Made by a program: the position numbers and the translations under genes
Part shown: in pieces, positions 58,378-64,000 of the stretch
Layout of the letters: each line of letters starts with the position of its first letter
How positions within the stretch are numbered: position 1 is the first letter of the stretch
Origin: Syngnathus acus
Taxonomy: Eukaryota > Chordata > Actinopteri > Syngnathiformes > Syngnathidae
Direction of reading: 5' to 3'
DNA: 64,000 nt
NCBI RefSeq assembly: GCF_901709675.1
Contig: NC_051105.1
Location: 9,294,104 to 9,358,103, forward strand
Notes under the pieces: generated by a model
What the model saw: only the letters and a program-made list of their open reading frames with translations
Databases searched by the model: none
Told to the model about the DNA's origin: nothing

Positions 58378-61300
58378 TGATAATAATAGTTATCCAACTT
58401 CTTTGAAGTTATATCTCCCCTCATTCTTTGCTCAAATCATCTCATGCTGTACTTGAACTGTTTTGGAATGTATTCCTCGAGTAAACAAAGCAAATGATTC
58501 AGTTCAGTCTTCTGTGTTTCCATCATATCCTCCAGACTTGACTCACAGTTCAAGGAGAGCACGAGGCATAGTTCTGGCCTGGCAGCAAATTAAAGCCATT
58601 CTGATCAAGAGGTTCCATCACAGCCGCCGAGACTACAAAGGCCTGTTGTCCAAGATCCTGCTTCCTGTTTTGTTTGTGACATTGGCCATGGGCTTGGGAT
58701 CCATCAAGAATGATCTGGGGCACTATCCTGAGTTGGAGCTTAGCCCCGCACTCTACAACCTTAAACCAAGTTACTCTTTTTTCAGGTCAGTTCTCATCAC
58801 AAATTAAAAGACCTCGTAAAACCATCTAATTGATGTCAAAGACTTTGGACAAGTGCTCACTGACTGACATGATTCGTGCAAAGACCTTGCGCTTGTGATA
58901 TTAGACCTGTAGGAGGCACAAAAATCATTCAAGTACATCCTGCAGGAAGGCAATTGGGTTTTGATGAAATATTAATGAAGGAGTGATGCATCTTATTGCT
59001 TGAATTAGCCCGGCGTGATCCCGCATCACTTTTTGGGTATCACAAAGTTGAGGGGCTTTGAAGGGCAGACATAACCAAAGGGGAAATAAAGAGGGAATCC
59101 GATGTGTGTCGATGCAATGCACGATCACAGTGAATACCATTATAAATTTCAAGGGAGGTTGTCTTCGCCTCGAGAAGTACTATTTGATCAAGGATAAAGG
59201 ATATGTACCGGAAAAAAAGTGTTGAGTTGTTCAAGTACACATCCATCAATGGTTTCTTTATCTTTTTTATCCAGTAACAAGATTTACGTACCAGATGATT
59301 TGTTTTGTTTCAAAATTGTTAATACAGTTAAGACCAATTTTGACGTGTTTTTCCTAAATATCAAGTTATTTTGAGAACACTTGAAAAAGTGACAATTTTC
59401 CAGATATGATCAATTCCCTTACTTGTGTTCTGAACTTTCACAGTAGCCAGAACAGTAAATCCAGCCGGCTGGTGGACACAATGATGTCATACCCAGGAAT
59501 GGATAACCGCTGCCTTGACAATGCCAACAACCGGTATGCAAACACAACAACACACAAGATCCCGTATTTAACATTCAGTTCCTGCTCATCTCATTCTTAT
59601 TCTTCCCATGCCTGGTGCCTTGGTTCATTACTAGTCTGCCTCCTTCCAAATTTCAAAAACTCACTTATTTTTCCTATTGCTTGGCTCCATGTGTACGTGA
59701 GTGAAAAGCCCACAGCAGAGAGCCTTGCAGCTCAATAGCATAATTTGTATTCCATAAACACCTCCCGTTTATTGCAGAGATTTTCCCCCTTACTGTCACT
59801 GAATCACTGTTGAGACTCATGAAGTACACCTCGGAGCCATTTTAAAGCTCCCTGGACCCGCAGAAGAAGCATACAAATCTAACGGTGCAATGGAGATTGA
59901 ATGTTTTCCTTCAAATGACAAGAGAGAGAATGTGCTGCCCAGCTTCACAAATCTACGTCTGTTATTGTCCTTTTGCTGTATACTGTATATATAAATATAG
60001 ATGTGTATATATAAATGTATATGTATACATAGTAAATATATGGGTTTGTATATATTTATATATTTATATATTTATGAAATATGAAACTGACCACGTTTGG
60101 ATATTGAAGGTTTCCGAGTGATGTGATGATACGCAATACGTAATGCAAAAGCCTGAGGCAGCAGAATCTTCTATCTTTACTTTAAAATGTAAACTTTCAT
60201 ATATGAATTGCCATAAAGAAGCCTTGCCTGGCAGTTATTACCCGAGTTGGTGCCCCACCAACATCGTTAAAAAAAACGTGACGCCTAAGCTGCCGAATTT
60301 ACATTTCAAAATATTGTCTTGCGTGCCTGCAGCTGCCTTACTGTACGAGTAATTCACTCTCAGCTTGCTTTCCATCTCCTTGGCTGGGTACAGAATTTTT
60401 GCATTATATTTGTGAAGTTATGTTCTAGCATGTGACCTCATTCCTGTCATATTACTGAGCTACCATTTCACTCATTGAATGTTTTTCTTTCTTTTTTTTT
60501 TGCAAGGGATTGCAAAAGCCAAACTCACAGCTGGAATGACGGAGGGAACGCCTCCAACTCATTTAGTAACTGCAAATGTACCAATGAGGGTCAGGTGAGG
60601 TCCAGTGAGGTCACATTTGTTTCATCCCATGCCTGCTCATGAAACTCTTGAATCTTCATTCACATTTACAACCTTATTCTGTGTTTTTGGTTTCATTCCC
60701 AAATATAATGCAGGTTTGTGATGGTGAAAGATTCAATTCAGCCAGTCGGCAGATCCCATCTTCGCAGATCGTTTACAACCTAAGTGGAATCAATGTAGAG
60801 AATTACCTGTTGAGCACGGCCGATGGTTTTATTAGGAACAGGTAAACGGTTCAAGAAACAAACTGCCAATATAATTTGTCACTTTTATAGCCGCACGTCT
60901 CTCCCTGTACGCATCTTTTGCGACTATACCTGAACATGTGTGAATGGGTCCATTCCCTAAACAGTGTTTCATCTCAGGTACGGTGGATTTGAATTCGGTA
61001 TGCCCTTCCCACGTGACCTGCAAAACGATATTCTAGCCATGTCTGATAACGCCACGTTATCTAAGGTATTGTTCGCTGCTGCAAACCTCTAATTAATCGT
61101 AATTATACTGATGGAAAGGAAAACATGACATACATAGATGGCCTCACATGATCGTGTGTGTGTGTGTGTGTGTGTGTGTGTTTATGAGTGTAGGTTTGGT
61201 TCAACCCTGAGGGCTACCACACAATTCCAGCATATTTAAACAGCCTCAACAATGTCATCCTACGCTCCAAACTTCCAGCAGATAAGGATCCAAAGAAATA

Positions 61301-63541
61301 TGGTACTGTATGCAGTTGATACATTGATTATTGATTGTGACATTGCATCACCGTAAAGATTAGACTCGACATTTAAATAACATTACACAGTGCTTCTATG
61401 TACGCTTTCCATATTAGCATGGCTCAATAAAGAAGGTCCCAAGAGATTACTTATAACAGTTATGATCTTTTAGCTTTGGACATGTCAGTTCTTACCCTTA
61501 TGTAATAGACTTCCCACTCGAGGTTAGAACCTGCCCACGGATGTGTCATCGCACTTGTGTTCACCTCCAACACTGCATTTGAGAGCCTATCCAGTCCATT
61601 CAGCAGAAAATATATGGTTACTCAACTATTTATGAGCAATTTGTGTCAAATAAATGGATGGAGTTACATCGAGCAGAGAGGGTGGATAATCTATTGCCAT
61701 GGTTTTCATTTTATTTTATTTTACACAGACTATGTACTAGTTGTACTAAGTTCATTTTGTTTTTACTTGTTAATCACTTTCCTGGTTCTTTTATCTCAAA
61801 CAAATTATTTTAGGTTATACGTACTACTTTCATCGGACGCTTCTTTACAAAATCCTAACTGTGTAATTAGGTGCATTCCAAGATTAAAAAGTATATTTCT
61901 ATACAAACATAATGATCTGTTCAGTCTGTTCAGAATGTTTTTAATTCAGTTGTTGACAACATTTTGCTCATTTTCTGCCTTTTTTCTCTTGCAGCCATTT
62001 CAGTGTCCAGTCATCCATACTTTGGTCGAGCAGATGAAGACGACTCAATGTAAATAATCCATTTTCACAGTTCCAATATAATGATGTTCGGCCAAGCAGC
62101 CGATTAACCGAAACCTCTTTCCTGAAATGAATAACCATGTTCAGTACATAAATGTTTAAAATGGTGGACCACAGCAAATAAATGATTCAGAAAGTGGATT
62201 GAATAGCCGTTATGGCGTCAACCTCAAACCTTCAAGTGGTTTTTGCATCCATGGAGAGCTTTTTGATGTATTGATTTAGCCTCTGCCATTTGAAGGATCC
62301 GGTCGACTTATTACAGTGAGATATCTTGATTCTCAAAGTGTGGGAGCCCCTGGGGTACACTGCAAAACTCAAGCTAAAGCTTGGCCGTGCCGATAATGAG
62401 CCTGATCAGTTGCAGCCGACTATGTGGAGTAAAGTAATGGGAGCTTCCGTAAAGCTCCCACCACATGTTTCTTCATTTTTATTCCTCCTTCCCATTTAGT
62501 CACTCAGCCAGCTTCGGCTTTGTCCTTTTGGAGCTGCAGGCAGCTGATTAGAGCGGTTGTTGTGGTCTGGCCGATTTAGAGAGGTTGACCAGGAACAGGA
62601 AGTGGTCTTATGGCTTCACTCCACTTCCTATAATTGATCAGTTTTATGTTCCAAGCAGGACTGTGCCCCAGTGCAAAGTGGTATTTTGTATGTTTGGTCC
62701 AATTTGTTGATATTCAATTTCTGTCTATTCTGAGTATATAATATCTATCTATTTCTATTATACTATATAATACTTATCGATATTCCAATTCTGTCCATTT
62801 GGTCCAATTCTGATATTTATCAAAATTAAAATTCTGATAACCAATTAATCGTCTGATTCAGTCAGCCGAATAACTCACAAATGTTCTTCATCTTAAACGC
62901 ATATATATTACAGACATTCTAAAATCTTGTAAAAAATCTCGTCAAAATAGTGCACGGTGCCGTAACCTTTTTCATAGACGGCACAATTCAATATATTATT
63001 GCTAGTGCAGCCGCACCAACATAGCGTTCATTATCAGATGTCAACAAACTCGGCCCAGCCATTCATAAAAATACTGCTGTTATATTCTTTCTGCAAGACC
63101 ACTTGTGAATAATCCAATTCCGTCTCCACAGCACTCTGGGAATGCTCCAGATCCTTGTGGCCTTATGTGTGATCACGGGTTATTCCATCACCACAGCCAG
63201 TTTCGCCATCTACGTCGTCAAAGAGCATCACAGCGGTTCCAAGAGGCTGCAACACATTGGAGGCATCAATGAGCCTTTCTACTGGACCATTAACTTCCTT
63301 TATGACATGGTAACACCTAATTGCTCAGTCTATAAATTACGAAAAATACCACCTCATCCATTTAATAACCGATAGCATCAAATAATTTGTCAGCGGTAGA
63401 TTATGACCTGAATCTTTTCCCGCAGATCATCTATCTGATTCCCGTCACTTTGACCATCGTGGTGATTGCGGCCTTCCAAGTTCCAGCATTCACGGACCGA
63501 CAAAATTTAGATGCCGTCGCGCTTCTTCTAGTGCTCTTTGG
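33646..63541 (+). CDS. abca12: ABC transporter A12, 3'-partial, with giant first extracellular domain
   Basis: A full-length type A ABC lipid transporter. In mammals ABCA12 loads glucosylceramide into epidermal lamellar granules. About 60 exons and roughly 4,100 codons are readable. Order: N-terminal [15 protein letters not shown] (33646-33711); TM1 (33789-33882); [18 protein letters not shown] (35622-35766), almost the human ABCA12 sequence; a variable ECD1 to 51.7 kb; the conserved ECD1 end (51732-53531: [20 protein letters not shown]-like blocks); TM2-7 (54163-55534); NBD1 (55751-57490); linker (57820-58294); second TMD with ECD2 (58536-63541). NBD2 lies beyond the window. ECD1 is about 3,000 residues against about 1,000 in human. 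Size recalls ABCA13, but termini, NBD1 and [12 protein letters not shown] fit ABCA12. Confidence 0.94.
36514..36815. mobile_element. 302-bp TIR MITE in an abca12 intron
   Basis: Ends TACCGTATTTTCCGCACTAT and ATAGTGCGGAAAATACGGTA are perfect 20-bp inverted repeats that include the TA duplication. The interior has repeated GGTGCGCCTTATATATGGAC blocks and no coding capacity. A second copy lies at 44250-44560. Confidence 0.92.
37937..37990. repeat. Degenerate (TTTA)n tract in an abca12 intron
   Basis: ATTTATTTATTTATG-type tetranucleotide repeats with several interruptions. Confidence 0.75.
40744..43371 (+). other. abca12: Giant 2,628-bp abca12 exon (ECD1)
   Basis: One uninterrupted coding exon of 876 codons, bounded by acceptor TTTGTAG and donor AT|GTGAGT. 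It is predominantly helical-looking, Leu/Ile/Asn/Thr-rich and low in Cys, with about thirty N-X-S/T sequons and no membrane segment. All of it should lie outside the cell or in a granule lumen. I recognise no domain apart from its place in the ABCA12/13 extracellular region. Confidence 0.93.
43068..45040 (+). repeat. abca12: Intragenic tandem duplication in abca12 (816-bp unit)
   Basis: Copy 1 runs 43068-43883: the end of the giant exon, an intron, exon 43595-43707, an intron and the start of exon 43842. Copy 2 begins at 43884 and runs to about 45020. The 304 bases 43068-43371 align with 43884-44187 at a constant 816-bp offset with no gap. The 113-nt exon recurs at 44722-44834, displaced by a further 311 bp that matches the MITE at 44250-44560. 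Junction exon 43842-44187 (346 nt) fuses the start of one exon to the end of another and stays in frame, adding 153 codons. Splice sites are kept in both copies. Confidence 0.93.
44250..44560. mobile_element. Second copy of the TACCGTATTT MITE, inside the duplicated intron
   Basis: Ends TACCGTATTTCCCGCACTGT and TAGTGCGGAAAATACGGTA carry two mismatches. The interior is the same as the 36514 copy. The paralogous intron in duplication copy 1 is the empty site, with a single TA at the matching place (43432-43433). Confidence 0.92.
47566..48579 (+). other. abca12: Second long abca12 exon (1,014 bp) with a furin-type site
   Basis: An uninterrupted coding exon of ECD1 that joins in phase to 46914-47131 and 48682. 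It starts [18 protein letters not shown] (RHKR at 48284-48295) precedes a Met/Pro-rich stretch ([10 protein letters not shown]). An R-X-K-R sequence in a luminal domain is a proprotein convertase consensus. The remainder is helical and glycosylation-rich like the giant exon. Confidence 0.88.
52691..52715. repeat. (TG)n abutting an abca12 splice acceptor
   Basis: TG repeats run directly into the TAG of the acceptor for exon 52718, in place of an ordinary pyrimidine tract. Confidence 0.9.
54163..55534 (+). other. abca12: abca12 transmembrane domain 1 (TM2 to TM7 region)
   Basis: Exons 54163-54279, 54378-54709, 54900-54970, 55078-55212 and 55375-55534 encode a run of hydrophobic helices ([48 protein letters not shown]). 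[10 protein letters not shown]-like coupling-helix sequence lies between the first two exons. The order follows human ABCA12 closely. Confidence 0.92.
55751..57490 (+). other. abca12: abca12 nucleotide-binding domain 1
   Basis: Four exons. 55751-55935 has Walker [11 protein letters not shown]. 56238-56457 has the Q-loop [14 protein letters not shown]. 57044-57241 has signature [10 protein letters not shown] and Walker [14 protein letters not shown]. 57333-57490 has the H-loop [14 protein letters not shown]. All residues needed for ATP binding and hydrolysis are present, so this half looks catalytically competent. Confidence 0.96.
58341..58374. repeat. (TAA)n microsatellite in an abca12 intron
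   Basis: About ten copies of the ATA trinucleotide, between exons 58149-58294 and 58536-58783. Confidence 0.95.
58536..63541 (+). other. abca12: abca12 second transmembrane half with ECD2
   Basis: Exons: 58536-58783 (TM8, [15 protein letters not shown]), 59443-59532, 60507-60595, about 60715-60840, 60979-61065, 61193-61300, 61995-62051, 63131-63309 ([17 protein letters not shown]) and 63426-63541 ([17 protein letters not shown]). ECD2 retains [20 protein letters not shown] and [13 protein letters not shown], which parallel human ABCA12. The donor at 63541 leads into intron up to the window end. Confidence 0.9.
61153..61180. repeat. (TG)n close upstream of an abca12 acceptor
   Basis: A TG run followed by TTTATGAGTGTAG, the acceptor of exon 61193. 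Confidence 0.9.
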
Positions 63542-64000
63542 GTGAGTTGTGCTTCTCCATCGTTGTGCGTATACATATATTAGGGTCGTGATCTATTCAG
63601 CGCACTGGAAACTTCCCCCGTCTTGATTTGTGATGCGAGAACTGATTTCAAGCACATCTCATACTAGGTGGTGTTTGAAGTCGCTAAATTCAAAATCCCA
63701 TTTCCAGATATTGTGCAACCCAGTCAATCACAGAACAAATCAAGTGCTACTTTGTGATGTATTGCAATTTTTCTTGTCCGATGAGTGAATCATTTTCTAG
63801 CCCATAATACAAAAAAAAGAAGCACAGGCGCCCCTAGATGTCATCTCAAATTTCCCAATCATTTGAAACCCGATTTAACAGCAACATTTAGATTGAAGGT
63901 CAACCTTTATCCACTTTGGTTGTAAACACATTTTCACCCCAATTATTGCTTCTATCTATTGCATACTAATCTAAAGTCACATCTGTCCTTGGCGATATTT
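63542..64000 (+). other. abca12 intron, cut by the window end
   Basis: No exon or repeat is recognised. The gene continues beyond the window with the remaining helices and NBD2. Confidence 0.7.

Noticed and set aside
61557-62057. 166-residue frame in an abca12 intron
   Set aside because: The true exon (61995-62051) uses another frame ([13 protein letters not shown]). The rest is AT-rich intron.
33646-63541. Identification of the transporter as ABCA13
   Set aside because: The giant extracellular exon suggests it, but the N-terminus, ECD1 end, NBD1 and second TMD read much closer to ABCA12.

Overview
This window is vertebrate genomic DNA, almost certainly from a ray-finned (teleost) fish. It has intron-rich genes with GT-AG junctions, compact intergenic spaces, a fish-type LINE tail, several TA-flanked non-autonomous DNA transposons and CA/GT microsatellites. 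Six loci can be read exon by exon: ptprn (+, 5' end cut off), dnajb2 (-), three tandem alpha-tubulin genes (-), one tuba4a-like alpha-tubulin gene (+), pofut2 (+) and a very large abca12 (+, 3' end cut off).

Layout: 1-6.7 kb ptprn; 8.0-11.1 kb dnajb2, convergent with ptprn; 12.1-20.0 kb alpha-tubulins A, B and C, all minus; 20-23.5 kb repeat-rich spacer with a 1.3-kb TIR element and an embedded 118-bp minisatellite; 23.6-27.5 kb tuba4a-like gene D; 28.0-31.1 kb pofut2; 31.1-33.6 kb spacer with a foldback repeat; 33.6-64 kb abca12. From memory, the human 2q35 order and strands are TUBA4A, TUBA4B, DNAJB2, PTPRN. Inverted, these match gene D, genes C/B/A, dnajb2 and ptprn, so the block is ancient conserved synteny. 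Human TUBA4B is a decayed locus, whereas this fish has three intact genes in that slot.

The observation most worth following is tubulin gene A. It has an intact 449-residue reading frame, but both acidic residues of helix H8 that reach the GTP of the next beta-tubulin are amidated (D251 to N, E254 to Q). It also has a one-codon deletion in the K40 loop and a one-codon insertion around strand S8. If expressed, it should copolymerise but fail to trigger normal GTP hydrolysis: a natural microtubule-stabilising tubulin. The second is abca12. Its first extracellular domain is about 3,000 residues (about 1,000 in human ABCA12), includes a 2.6-kb exon, and shows an 816-bp in-frame tandem duplication. 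One copy later received a TIR transposon, so empty and filled sites sit side by side.

The genes are not a pathway. ptprn encodes a dense-core-vesicle pseudophosphatase, dnajb2 a ubiquitin-binding co-chaperone, the tubulins microtubule subunits, pofut2 an ER O-fucosyltransferase and abca12 a lipid transporter. Exon joins were made by hand. Phases close exactly for ptprn, dnajb2, all four tubulins and pofut2. For abca12 some junctions may be off by a few bases.
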